The notes beneath the pieces were generated by a model. The model was not told the origin of the DNA. It did no database searches and worked only from the letters and a program-made list of their open reading frames with translations. DNA of 64,000 bases, from the NCBI GenBank assembly GCA_023313575.1, contig JAJTTP010000007.1, forward strand, positions 1,736,001 to 1,800,000, given 5' to 3'. How positions within the stretch are numbered: position 1 is the first letter of the stretch; each line of letters opens with the position of its first letter. Source of the DNA: Eutypella sp. D-1. Taxonomy: Eukaryota > Ascomycota > Sordariomycetes > Xylariales > Diatrypaceae. The position numbers and the translations under genes were made by a program. Shown here piece by piece: positions 21,903 through 32,771 of this stretch.

Positions 21903-23811
21903 ATGTCGTTGGCACGCCATGTAAGCTACTCCAGAACAGCAAGCACAAGTTGCAAGCGTCGCTAATATGGCAATACTAGATCGACCCAGAAGAGCTGGTG
22001 GCACGGCTGCATGATGGCCACCTCACTGAGGGCGGGCAGCGCCTACGGGAGAAGATGACGACATCTCACTTGACGCCGTACTCAAGCAAATATGCGAGCA
22101 TGTCAGATGTGCCAAAGTATAGGGTTCCCCAAGAGGGGACCTCCGCCGACTCGGCGTGCCAGCTCATTCGTGACGAGCTGGAGCTCGATGGCAAGCCGAA
22201 TCTGAACCTCGCCAGCTTCGTCGGCACCTACCTGGAGTCCACTGCTAGCTCTCTCATGACGGAGAATCTAAACAAGAACCTCGCTGACAACGACGAGTAC
22301 CCCGCCATGTTATCCATCCATGAGAGATGTGTCAGTATGCTCGCTGATCTGTGGGGAGCCCAGAAGGGCGAGAAGGCTGCTGGATCCGCCACCAGCGGCT
22401 CCTCTGAAGCCGTCCAACTCGGCGGTCTCGCTATGAAGCGCCGTTGGCAGGAGAAGCGCCAGGCCCAGGGCAAGGATACCCTAAAGCCGAATATCATCAT
22501 GGGCGCGAATGCGCAGGTCGCCTTATTGAAGTTCGCCCGTTATTTCGACGTCGAGCCGCGCATCTTACCCGTTTCCCAAAAGAGCAACTTCTGCCTCGAT
22601 CCGGATCTGGTCAGGGAAAACCTGGATGAGAACACCATCGGCATATTCGTGATCCTGGGTAGCACTTACACAGGTGAGCACCTATCCCACCTAGTCTCCC
22701 ATCTAGCCCCTGAATTCTTGGCAAATCCTTGGCAATAAGGGGAATAGGAGAGGCTAACTACAAGCGTTTTGTTATAGGACACTATGAGCCCGTCGAGGAG
22801 ATCTCCAAAATCCTCGATGAATATGAGGCCAACACTGGAATAGATATTCCAATTCATGTCGACGCCGCTTCAGGTGGTTTCGTCGCTCCTTTCACGTACG
22901 CTCAATCGGGCGGCCCTAAATGGTCAGTGCATCCAGTCCGCCTCCAGCTCTTTCCCACTGCAACACTAGGTGCAATGTCTAACCTCTAGAACAGGAACTT
23001 CGAGCTTCCGCGTGTCAAGTCAATCAATACCTCTGGCCATAAATATGGTCTTGTGACGGCCGGGGTAGGATGGATCATCTGGCGCGACGAGTCCTTCCTT
23101 CCGGAGCATCTCATCTTCGAGCTCCACTATCTGGGGGGTACCGAGAAGTCGTTCACGCTCAGCTTCTCGCGCCCCGGCGCCCATATCATCGTGCAGTACT
23201 ACAACCTCATCCACCTCGGCTTCGAGGGCTACCGGGAGATCATGGAGAACTGCCTATGCAACGCGCGTGTGCTTTCCAAGAGCCTTGAGGCGACGGGCTG
23301 GTACACGTGCCTCTCGGACATTCACCGCAGTGCAAGCCGCGTCCATGGCGTCTTGGAGGACGCAAAGGCGGCGGTTCTCGGTTCGGAGGGCGAGACCTCG
23401 GCTGACTACGTGGCCGGCCTCCCCGTCGTATCGTTCCGGCTCTCGGACGAGTTCCGGAAGGAGTTCCCGCACATCAAACAGGAGTCGGTCTCGCTGCTCA
23501 TGCGCGCGCGACAGTGGATCATCCCCAACTACGCGCTGCCGCCGGGCGAGGACAAGACGGAGATCCTGCGTATCTGTGTTCGCGAAAACATGAGCCTCGA
23601 CCTCCTCGACCGCCTCATTAGCGACCTGGTCGCCGTGACGGAGTCCCTAATTGATAACGACAAGCAGGACCTGTCCGTCCTCAGGACGCAACATACTGCT
23701 GGCCAGTCCGGCCCTGTGCAGAAGCTCAGGCAAGAGGCGCGCGGGGAGTCCTCGGGGATCAGCGAGGAGCCGAAGAGATTGGCGGGTGGTATTCACCGGT
23801 CGGTGTGTTGA
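21903..23811 (+). CDS. GAD1: Glutamate decarboxylase
   Basis: PLP-dependent enzyme converting glutamate to GABA and CO2; it feeds the GABA shunt and is linked to stress tolerance and conidial germination in fungi. Exons: 21903-21920 (six codons, MSLARH), 21980-22673, 22778-22922, 22995-23811, giving 557 aa. Intron 1 places [10 protein letters not shown] after MSLARH, which matches the usual short fungal N-terminus. Recognisable blocks: [54 protein letters not shown], and the PLP lysine in S-G-H-K-Y-G-L at residue 302. The C-terminus is polar and probably disordered. Intron 3 uses a GTCAGT donor. Without the third splice the frame breaks just before the PLP lysine. The enzyme type is clear from the family II decarboxylase motifs. 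Confidence 0.96.
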
Positions 23812-24860
23812 AGAAGGAACCTATCGGCAGATTGAAAGTGCGATACGGAACTCTGCTGTGTTACTTGGCTAGGGATTATGTTTGTGCTCCATTGATGATG
23901 CTGTCGTTGAATACGTAGTAATGCCAGAATGCGTTGCCTCTCGTTCACCCACCCATAGACAATTGTGTTCGTTCTTCACCCTCACCCAGCCTGTCACGTT
24001 GACGGATAGGAAATCCAGAATACCTGTCAAGTCGGTACCGACACGACCCCTACTGCAGCTCGATCATCTCAGGCTATATACTCACGCCATACGACCCTGA
24101 CATGAGATCATCGACGTTTAGATAAGCTTCCCTATCCGGGTAGTCGCATGGTTGCATGCTTGTTATACCGGAACCTCCTAGTCACTGCAGATCACCGTTC
24201 GTGCCCTGGGATGCGATCGGACTTCCTCCTGAGATTGCCCCATCTGGTTTCTAGGCTTCATTTCTTGCTGAACTGCATGATGTGTAATATATATAAGCGA
24301 ATGCATCGCTTCCTCCCCTTTCCTGCGCGCCTTCCATATTACAACTTGAGATGAGGGGCAGAGGGGGGACGTTGAGAACATGCGATTTCATCGAAAGTGT
24401 AGATAATCGAATAATCACATGCAAAAAGGTCAAATTGAGATTCCCATCTGGTACATTCCACGCTTTCGCGTTGCATTCAGCATATCTACGTCCCAACAAT
24501 CTTTTTCCACAAGTTCGCCTCCTCGATAGATAATGGACTTTACCCGCAAGACTCCCTTGAAGTTGCATGCATGCGTTTGGTTGATAGATGAAATGGAAAT
24601 GCAACACACACACGCCTACGCGAGCGCTACGTCGCACGCGCAGGCCCAAGGTTCTGACAGCATCGCCGCTTTTTAATCTAAGCCCTGTCGCAGCTGCCGG
24701 CATGGCATGGCATGGCGTGGCATGGCGCGCGTCGCGGGCGAGTATAAGCCTAGATCCAACTTCGGTAAGGGGTGACTGGCTATTTAGGCAGGCCGCGAAG
24801 CAGAATTCCGCCAACTAGATGATTCGCCGCATTCCTGTCTATAGGGTTGGTTATGCCAGG

Positions 24861-24883
24861 GTGTGTGTGTGTGTGTGTGTGTG
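24861..24883. repeat. TG dinucleotide microsatellite
   Basis: An uninterrupted alternating GT run lies in intergenic sequence, flanked by unique DNA. Confidence 0.9.
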
Positions 24884-26616
24884 GTACGGTTCAAATACAA
24901 TACGTGACATGGAATACACAGATGCGTCGCTGATCCTATCCGTCTCGAGTAGGTGGTCGGTCCTACGTGAGCAGATCCTCTGTCCCCTCTCACTACGGTA
25001 CCTGGCGTTTTCGGACTGCCCCTCCCCAAGTTCTACAGGACCTTTCCCCCGGGGTCGATCGCTGAAGATCGCACGTCAGCCAGGTAGGTGGGTATGTAGG
25101 TAGGACAGATATATATCTACATGAGACGCGCTGAGGAGGGAGACCCGAGGGAACTAAGAATAGCAGCATAGGTTTGCTCTCCTGCTAATCTTACCTAGTG
25201 CATCAGCTTGATAGACTTAAATAATCTATATGAATCGCGTCAGCATGGCCGGTCTCCAAGCGGTCGGTCGTACGTACGAATTGAAGTATTGCGAGTGTCG
25301 CAGCTCAGCTGCGTCAGAACTATTAGCTCGGCGCCGTCATGCAAGGTTTACAAAGTGCAGTGGTAAGTAAGTAAGTACTGCGCTCATGCACAGCAGTATG
25401 TCAAAAATCGTTCGGGATCTACTTGAACCATCTTGCCAACCTTTTCTTTTTGGTCCCTCCCTTCCACGCGTTGTACCTGCATACGGCCGGGCGGATCCCT
25501 CCACCCGTCCCTCCACATATATACACGTCCGTCCCAACTAGGAGCAAATAACATAGGATAGGGCCGTATACAAGTATACACGCATATATGGTTGGACCAG
25601 TTATAGTTCGTCCCAGCCGAACCCGGCCCTCGGTGAGCAATGGGCAAAAAAGGATTAGAAAAAGAATAGAGGGACGAGGGGGAGGTTCTGGATGATCTGC
25701 GATCCAACCCCGGCCGGGTAAAATGCGAGGCTATATGTACCAGGACGAAGACGGCTGACGTTCCGTTACACACACGAGCAATGATAATCGGCCGGTTCTT
25801 AGAAGTGGAATTTTTTTTCGTTCTGTCTTCTTCTCTCTCCGCGTATTTCTTTCTCGGCCGACCCCCCCCCCCCCTTTTTTTTACCATCCTTCTTACTATA
25901 ACATTGTACCGGTGACGTACTACTGACACCATGTCGCTACCACCATAACCACGATACCCGGCCCCCCATGTTCATGAAACGGGACGTGGTTGGAAAGGCC
26001 CGGTAATTGTAACAGTTAACAGATAGATTATTATCATTATTGTCATCGTCAGGTCTCCCAACAAATGGGGTTTAGTCAGTCGATGGACTCGTCGGTGATG
26101 ATGTGTGTGATATCTGTACGATGTACCGTGGCATTCACTGACAGTGATGGTTTACGTGTATAGCCAATCCTCAGGTAGTAGCGGTAGGTAAAGGAGTAAG
26201 GTAGGGTGAGGCAGGGTAGACGGTCCTTGCTTACCTCTTCCTATGCCCATACTGCCTATACGACAGTACTTAAATGAAGCCCTGCCCATCCCCGGCTCCA
26301 GTGTTGGCGAGACCGGAATTACCAGCTATAATTAATTCATGCCCAGTTCTCATTGAAGCCTAGATCTAGGATACTGGGAGCGCTTGTTCGGCAGACATCT
26401 CAATAGCCATTGCTTAAACCAGCCACTCACATTTGTTGATTAACTTCAGCTCTGTTGAACAAAGACTGGTCTTAAAGTAAGGTATGTTCGGCGCTTGGTA
26501 TCATGACTCGGATCGTCGATATTGCCAGCAAGCCCTGTGCTAGAAAGCCTCTCTAGACTAGAAGCCCAGTAATCTAGTCGCTAACAGATCAATAGGTCAG
26601 ACATCGAAAACTGCTC

Positions 26617-26623
26617 TATAAAT
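26617..26623 (+). promoter_or_regulatory. TATA box of the small secreted protein gene
   Basis: TATAAAT lies 39-45 nt upstream of the proposed ATG at 26662. This spacing suits a TATA-driven, regulated gene with a short leader. It is called from position and consensus only. Confidence 0.4.
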
Positions 26624-26661
26624 CCCAGCCCTGAAACACACCCGTGTCCGGCATATTCATC

Positions 26662-27013
26662 ATGAAGGCAAGAAACACCGCCCAACACTTTAGTAATACA
26701 GACCAACACAGCCCTAACAAAAATAAAGCAGACCACGACAGTTCTCCCAACGCTCCTGCTGCTACTTGGAAGCGGAGTCCAGGCCCAGTTCACCAACAGC
26801 ACGACGCTCTCGACATCAACATCGACGTCGACGTTGACATCGATCACGAGCACAAGCTCGGCGCCCCCGCAGCCGACGGGCTACCGGATGGAGTGCGCGG
26901 GCACGATCCAGGACATCTGCCAGGACCTGTGCCAGTGCTCGGGGGGGCACTGCGCCTGCCACGCCGACCCGACGAGTCGGTGCCAGCAGATGTGCAATTG
27001 CATACCAACCTGA
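26662..27013 (+). CDS. Small secreted cysteine-rich protein (candidate effector)
   Basis: Proposed exons 26662-26667 (M-K) and 26732-27013, giving 95 aa. The intron would be of the rare GC-AG type: donor AAG|GCAAGA, branch site CCCTAAC, acceptor AAAGCAG, 64 bp. The frame of the second exon has no usable ATG before residue 55, so this splice (or an unseen upstream exon) is needed, and it produces a textbook signal peptide: MKTTTVLPTLLLLLGSGVQA with cleavage expected after Ala20. A Ser/Thr-rich stalk follows (residues 23-46), with an N-S-T glycosylation site at 24-26 and a Pro-rich hinge A-P-P-Q-P. The C-terminal 40 residues carry nine cysteines at 57, 65, 69, 71, 76, 78, 86, 90 and 92: two copies of C-x7-C-x3-C-x-C joined by a six-residue linker that holds the ninth. 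I recognise no family. The frame of an overlapping longer open reading (26644-27030) has no signal or domain. Secretion is likely; an effector or antimicrobial role is only a guess. Confidence 0.72.
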
Positions 27014-28148
27014 GAAACCCCCCCTTCTAGGCTCCCGGGTGGGAAATTGGCTGCTTCAGAGTCTTCACTTGGTTTTTACTACTCCGTATTACGCTGTACT
27101 GGGTTGTTGGGTTGGGGGCTCTGCTCTATCTGTCTAATTTGTATACCGAGGATATGGAAACGGGAATTGGAGGGTAAAGTTACAAAAAGTGGGCGGGGCT
27201 TTTTTTTTGCAGTGGGACGAGTTGTATGGGGATTACACAGGCGTTCTAGGTCTAGGTCTTATCTCTTCTTCCTCATCTCACTTTTCGGATCTTTTCCGTC
27301 GTACATATAATAAGTCTGGTCTGGGGTAACGACGTGCCGAAGTCTCGGGGTCATCCCTCATGTACATACATATGTAACACATACGGTATCAGGAACACAA
27401 GGACGGGGGGGCGGCTCGGTGAGTCATGCCGGTAAAGTCGTCAAGGGAAAAGGAGGAACGGGGAAAAGGGAAAAGGATCGGTATGATTTTGATGACCTCG
27501 ACCAGGCTTCCCAGATGGCGATTGGATCGGACACTGCTACGAGTTAGTACTACATACGTAGGTTGAATAGGATTTCGTCGCGCCTCGCGTCGACTTCATA
27601 CCGAGTATTACATACTGAAGAATTCCCAAGATAGAAGTGCAGAAGTGTCATGAAAGCCCGACGGGATGAATATATTGGCTCCCCCCAACTCTGAAGGCTT
27701 CTTCTGGATTTCCGGCAATAAAAGATTCCCGACCTCGTAGGACCTAATCATGCCACCTTCCCAAACAACTTCGTGCTGAGCACAAGCCATGCTATGCTGT
27801 ACCACTTTGTTTCTTATCCTCTCAAGTAGTGGAGTCAGTCAGCTGGGCCAGCTATATCCCCTGACATCTCCCGTATTATCGTTTCATATATAGTATAATA
27901 GATCGTGTAGGAAGTATAATAACTCCTCCGTAACTGGCGGGTATAGATATCCTACATACAAGCAGGTGAGAGTAGGAAGCCAACCCCGCTAAAAGTAACA
28001 ACCCCAAAAAGAAGGGTGAATAGACAGATGACTGCGTTGATGGCCAGAACCCCCAAACTCCACATAGTTTTACACTTACTTTCCTCCCCCGTCATCATTC
28101 TATTACCACTATCAAATCCCCATTTATCCTAACGCCGCCCCCATCCTC
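27014..28148. other. Intergenic spacer
   Basis: The 3' side of the small secreted gene meets the 3' side of MTC5 here (convergent pair). I see no coding region. The sequence is mixed, with A/T-rich patches near 27890-27950. Confidence 0.5.
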
Positions 28149-31100
28149 CTACCGACTGAGCGCCGAGGCGCCGGCGGGCTTCCTGCGCAGGGACGCAGTG
28201 CTGCCCCACTGACCCGCCGATTTCCGCAGACGGCTGCCGAAGTTGAACCGGGCGGCGGCAGCGGCGGCCGCCGCCGCGGTGGAGGGCATGGGTATCTGTG
28301 ATTGGGAGCGCGCGAGGGGTTTCCCATCATCATCGTCGTCGTCGTCATCCGCCGTTGAGGGTCTATCGACCCTCTCCCACCCATTCCGGTCCCTGCTGTT
28401 CTCGTCGTCAACGTAGAAGAGGAACCGTCCGCCTGTGCTGTTGCTGTAGCCGTGGGCGTGGCCGGGCCTTGCGCCACCGCTGCCGCCGGCGCCGGCGCCT
28501 CCGCCCCCTGCGGTGGAGGGCTTCCGCACCTTGCCCTGTCTCAGGGCGCCCATCATGACGGCGAAGCTCTCGATCTGGCCCTCGCAGGCGTGATCGACGC
28601 AGTGGCACTCGTCGCCGGCAGGGCATTCCAGCTCAACGTCCTCGCCGGCCTCGCTCGTGGCGGCGTACCATTCGGCGAGGCAGGCGTCGTGGGCGGCGCA
28701 GCCGCAGGTGAGGCAGGGGACGTAGAGGGAGTCGATGGGCTCGCGGCAGTAGACGCAGGCGAGCTGGGTCTGAGCGCGGTGGCAGCGCTCGCAGGTTCCC
28801 GCGGCGCCGCCCGACCGCGCGCTCGGGTGCGTCGTCTGCATTGGCTCCAGGTGTGTCTCGTGGACGCGGCATAATCCCGTCACGTCGAGTCCGCGCCCGG
28901 AGCTGATCACCGCCTGCAGCTGCTCCTTCTTGCCAAGAACGATGTTTGCGCCGCCGCCGCCGCCCTGGTGCGATTGCGAGGCGTGGCTTATGCTGTCGGC
29001 GCTGTGGTATGAGTCGTGATAGGCGTCGCCCTTGGCGCTCCAGCTCCCGAAAGATTCGAGCGCAGCACCGAGCGGGTCCTGCTTCAAGACGTTGAACTTC
29101 ATAATCTCGAGCCTGGCGAGGGGTTGGCCCCACATCTGCAACATCTCAGCATATGCGTAACGATAACCGATATAGGCGGAATCGCGAGACGGCTCAAGAA
29201 GAGGAGTTGCGAGCCAGCCGTCATCATCGAAGATGGATTGGTCCTCCACCTCGGCGGAGATGCCATAGCATACAAAAGGTAGTTGGCCCTCTCGCCGTGC
29301 GTCGTCGTCCATGAGAGACTCGCGTGCAGTCGCATATGGCTCGGAAGTGGGCCCCATAACCACTGATCCTCCCCAGGTAATGTAAGAGGGCGCGAGGTTG
29401 GTTAATAAGCTTTCTCCCGGACTTGTCCTTTTGCGGCCCGGGGGTGACGTCGACGAGGCTTGGGCAAAGGGCCTCGGAAAGCTAGCTGCAAAACCCGAGG
29501 CTGATGAGAGCGCCGTGCTAGCACGCTGTAGTAACTTATTACTTGGCGATGTTGATAAGCTTTGAGTAGGGTCGCCATCTGAGAGGCGCTCATGTGGAGT
29601 CCTGCTCGGGGGTGTTTCACCACAAGAATATGAATGTGACTCGGGTTCCCCTCCCCAGGCGCCGTCAGATCCATAAGAACCCGCTACGGGGTGGAGGGGT
29701 GTGTGCGCGGTCTTGGGTGTTGAGACCACAGAGTTGTAATGGGGCCTAGAGCTGGGAGGCCATAGTGCCATATCCGTGGGAAAGTAGTCCAGGGAAAACG
29801 CTGGCGCTTTTACGGCCAGTGGCGTTTCTGGCTGGGAGAAGTGCGTCTCCGTATACGCGGTACTGGTCTCCGCATTGGTTGCCTCGTTGAATATGCACGA
29901 GAGCATCGCGAGCATTTGTACGTCAGCTGCCTTCTCGAAATAGTCAAAGATATCGTGTACCATAGCCTTCCCGAGCGGATGTTCGCCCCACTTCACTCGG
30001 CCTGTAATTGTATGGTCGCCTGGATGGTCGGCGCCGAAACGCTCGTCCCTGAATCGTGCCACGGCGTCTCTGGCAATTACCAAGATCGACCTGTTGTGCG
30101 GATCGTCGTGACCCATCAGTTCGAGCGGAATGTCTTTCCGCAGGATCAAAGCCGCATAGTTCCAAACATCAACCAGATCGGGCCGGCCATACTTCTCGGC
30201 AACCTTCGCATTATGCTCACACACTTCAACACCGTCCCCAAATATTGAATATTCTTGGGCAAATTCCTTCTGGGACGGCAGTTCGCGGGCAAAGTTATGA
30301 ATGGCGATTACGTTCTTAGGTCTCGCAGCGCGTCTCCTACTTGTGCCCGTCCCTGTACCAGTACCGATCCCAGTACCGCCACCGCTAGAGTGTAGAGAAA
30401 GGCTTCCGCTGAATGTCTTCCTGAAGCGTCGTCCCGGGAGATACCACATATTGATTTTATGCATATAAGTGGTCTCGGAATCGCTGCTACTAGTAGATGA
30501 GCTACGCGACTCGTCGGAATCGGACTGATCGTCGGTTGTAGAGTTCTCGTCGTTCATGTATCGACGCCGCGGCGGCGTCGAATCTGGTTGTAGTCTACCA
30601 AATCCAGCAAACGTTGGCTCATCCTTCATTCGCTCCCTATAAGAATCTGAGGCGCCAAATAGATCTTTCGCCTTCTCTTCCTTGCTAGGGAAGAAGCAGA
30701 CCAATCTTCCGTCGTTGGACCAACGGGCACCGCATTTGCATGGATTGGAAGGTATCGCGAAACGGTTGGCCGGTGCTAATGTGGCATCGAGTTCCGTGCT
30801 GGCACTGAGTTCCTGAGACATCGTGATTGAGCCGCCTACCGGGATCTCATCGTCGTCCTCGCTTGAGCTCTCATCGGCAAGGCCGTCGAGTTCGTCATCC
30901 AGGTCTTTCACATTTTTGAAGAATGAGTCGCTGCTGGTTAGATCCGTCTCTCCCAGGAAATAACTGAAAATGACTTCAAGGCAGTTCTGCCGCCTCTTCG
31001 AGAACTGGTTTGCCAACTGCTGGACCTCCCGATCCAGTTTCTTATATGTCTGGTCGGGCATTAAAGCCTGCTTCTCGATGAGAAACTTGGGCGCCTTCGA

Positions 31101-32771
31101 ATTGGGATAGTTGTGCGGTATATCCACGTGGATCTTGATGTAAATGATGCTTCCATCAGCGCCCCACGGACCCTCCAGAGAAGCCTTCAGAGTAAGCTTG
31201 TCCATATCTACATTATCCCACTGAACATTTGGCAGCTGTTGGTTGACCCGAATGATCTCATCTTGCAGCGTTTCCGGGTCGCCCCACTGGTTATCGTGGA
31301 AGCCAGGACCAAAAAGGGACGAATCTTTAGAGTCTTTCCTCGGGGGGGTCTCGACTAAGCGCGAACCTTTCTTCTTACTCATCATTATACCCTTCATCCA
31401 GCCGAGTTGATCACGGTTCCGGTCGCTGTGTTTTCCGGAAGCAGATCTCGCCTTCATCGACGGTCCCCGCCAGGCCTGTGCGGCACCCGGGCGTATGTTG
31501 GAAGATGCGGACATGAGAAAGTTTCGACGATATTGGCCCCCGCCACTGCCTGGACGTGGATCGCTCATGGTTGCCGTCCGCTTTTGGCTGCCCACGTTGT
31601 CATCGACAGTTCTAAAGGTTTTATACGTGGCACCTTTCCGGGTGACATTGTACTTTTTCTGGGCTGGCGCTCCCTTTACATGACCGACAGACTCCAGAAT
31701 CTCCGAGTCGACCCTATGCAGGCGTAATTCGTTATCCTCACCCCAGGAGACAAGCTGGAATTCTCTGTCGTCGATGTTTTCTTCGGTTATCCCGCCACGG
31801 GCGCGCCAGAGGAACTCTTTTGCCTTGTGGTTCGGAGAACCTCTGAACACCTTCACGGGTTCCACGGAGCCGTCACGAGGTTCATCCTCACCAAGTTTTC
31901 TATCATACAGATAGAGGTGTCCGGGGTCGTTCTGGGACATGGCTAGCAAACCCCGCCCAAAGGGAGTGTACCTGGCGCGCCAGACGGGAAAGTCTGTCCG
32001 GATTATCCTACGGGGCTCTTCAGATTTCTCGTAGTCCCAGAACTTGATACTCTTGTCGAGGGAGCATGTGACAATATCGGTCGAGCTAGTGCGGTTCCAG
32101 TCGAGCCCGTAGATCTTCGATGTATGGGCTGTAAAGGATTTCAGCGGCATCGAGGGATTCCGCTCGTCCCAGATGTGCAGCCATCTGTCGTGAGACGAGG
32201 CTAGTATATTTGGATCTTGGCGGTTGTACTTGACCTGGGTGGCACCGGCAAGCCAGTCACAAAAGGTCAGGGCGGGCTGCCTCGGTCTCCGAAGGTCCCA
32301 GGAGTGCACATAGCCGTCGACCGCGCACGAAGCGAGGATGTCGGGGTGATGTGCCGAAAAATTGATATCGGTGATGGCTCTACTATGCCCCTGGAGAGAA
32401 TGTTCGATGGCTCCAGTAGCCGAGTCTTCCCTAAGATTCAGGTTCCATACGAGACATCTGTGGTTGGCGGTAGATGCCACCCAGTAATCACGGGCAGCGA
32501 AGGGCGACCATTGAACATCGACCACAAGCCAAGGCGATCCATGGCTACTAAGCCTCCTCGGCGGACTATAGGGGGAGTCTAGGTCAATGACCGCTAGTCC
32601 TTCAGGTGAAGCAAGAGCAATGTCGCGACCAGATGGTGAGATGGTAGCAGAGCCCACGAGACCGGCAACATGGATGGTCCCATCGACGTCAAAGGTTTCG
32701 CTGTCGTAGGCGGACTTGAGGATCTTGCCCTTCTTTGAAAAGTCGAAAGCCTGAGTCAATGAGGAAGACAT
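28149..32771 (-). CDS. MTC5: SEA/GATOR2 complex subunit MTC5/SEA3 (WDR59-like)
   Basis: A WD40-RWD-RING protein of the vacuolar SEA complex, the counterpart of WDR59 in GATOR2, which relays amino-acid status to TORC1. One uninterrupted frame of 1540 aa; no intron is needed. Order: N-terminal WD40 propeller to about residue 370 (blocks such as H-S-R-A-I-T-D-I-N-F-S, L-A-S-C-A-V-D-G-Y-V-H-S-W-D and I-V-T-C-S-L-D-K-S-I-K-F-W-D-Y), an RWD domain at about 500-620 (D-I-P-H-N-Y-P-N, E-K-Q-A-L-M-P), a long disordered acidic/Ser-rich middle, a conserved helical block (I-H-N-F-A-R-E-L-P-S-Q onward), and a C-terminal zinc-binding module from about 1310 with C-E-R-C-H, C-V-Y-C-R-E-P-I, V-P-C-L-T-C-G-C-A-A-H and C-P-A-G-D-E-C-H-C. 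The tail holds poly-Asp and poly-Ala tracts. It is divergent from UBC13. The combination of domains makes the assignment firm. Confidence 0.95.
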   Translation of the reverse strand: MSSSLTQAFDFSKKGKILKSAYDSETFDVDGTIHVAGLVGSATISPSGRDIALASPEGLAVIDLDSPYSPPRRLSSHGSPWLVVDVQWSPFAARDYWVASTANHRCLVWNLNLREDSATGAIEHSLQGHSRAITDINFSAHHPDILASCAVDGYVHSWDLRRPRQPALTFCDWLAGATQVKYNRQDPNILASSHDRWLHIWDERNPSMPLKSFTAHTSKIYGLDWNRTSSTDIVTCSLDKSIKFWDYEKSEEPRRIIRTDFPVWRARYTPFGRGLLAMSQNDPGHLYLYDRKLGEDEPRDGSVEPVKVFRGSPNHKAKEFLWRARGGITEENIDDREFQLVSWGEDNELRLHRVDSEILESVGHVKGAPAQKKYNVTRKGATYKTFRTVDDNVGSQKRTATMSDPRPGSGGGQYRRNFLMSASSNIRPGAAQAWRGPSMKARSASGKHSDRNRDQLGWMKGIMMSKKKGSRLVETPPRKDSKDSSLFGPGFHDNQWGDPETLQDEIIRVNQQLPNVQWDNVDMDKLTLKASLEGPWGADGSIIYIKIHVDIPHNYPNSKAPKFLIEKQALMPDQTYKKLDREVQQLANQFSKRRQNCLEVIFSYFLGETDLTSSDSFFKNVKDLDDELDGLADESSSEDDDEIPVGGSITMSQELSASTELDATLAPANRFAIPSNPCKCGARWSNDGRLVCFFPSKEEKAKDLFGASDSYRERMKDEPTFAGFGRLQPDSTPPRRRYMNDENSTTDDQSDSDESRSSSTSSSDSETTYMHKINMWYLPGRRFRKTFSGSLSLHSSGGGTGIGTGTGTGTSRRRAARPKNVIAIHNFARELPSQKEFAQEYSIFGDGVEVCEHNAKVAEKYGRPDLVDVWNYAALILRKDIPLELMGHDDPHNRSILVIARDAVARFRDERFGADHPGDHTITGRVKWGEHPLGKAMVHDIFDYFEKAADVQMLAMLSCIFNEATNAETSTAYTETHFSQPETPLAVKAPAFSLDYFPTDMALWPPSSRPHYNSVVSTPKTAHTPLHPVAGSYGSDGAWGGEPESHSYSCGETPPSRTPHERLSDGDPTQSLSTSPSNKLLQRASTALSSASGFAASFPRPFAQASSTSPPGRKRTSPGESLLTNLAPSYITWGGSVVMGPTSEPYATARESLMDDDARREGQLPFVCYGISAEVEDQSIFDDDGWLATPLLEPSRDSAYIGYRYAYAEMLQMWGQPLARLEIMKFNVLKQDPLGAALESFGSWSAKGDAYHDSYHSADSISHASQSHQGGGGGANIVLGKKEQLQAVISSGRGLDVTGLCRVHETHLEPMQTTHPSARSGGAAGTCERCHRAQTQLACVYCREPIDSLYVPCLTCGCAAHDACLAEWYAATSEAGEDVELECPAGDECHCVDHACEGQIESFAVMMGALRQGKVRKPSTAGGGGAGAGGSGGARPGHAHGYSNSTGGRFLFYVDDENSRDRNGWERVDRPSTADDDDDDDDGKPLARSQSQIPMPSTAAAAAAAAARFNFGSRLRKSAGQWGSTASLRRKPAGASALSR

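Larger units (their letters stand above)
23812..26661. other. Long intergenic spacer before the small secreted protein gene
   Basis: About 2.85 kb. It includes repeated GGCAT units near 24698-24725, a 23-nt TG run at 24861-24883 and a C/T homopolymer junction near 25861-25883. Longer frames on the minus strand (24814-24251, 25932-25384) look like chance readings across low-complexity sequence. The last 300 bp should hold the promoter of the following gene. Confidence 0.5.

Noticed and set aside
24251..24814. 187-codon minus-strand frame
   Set aside because: It crosses GGCAT-type simple repeats and has no recognisable motif or conserved pattern.
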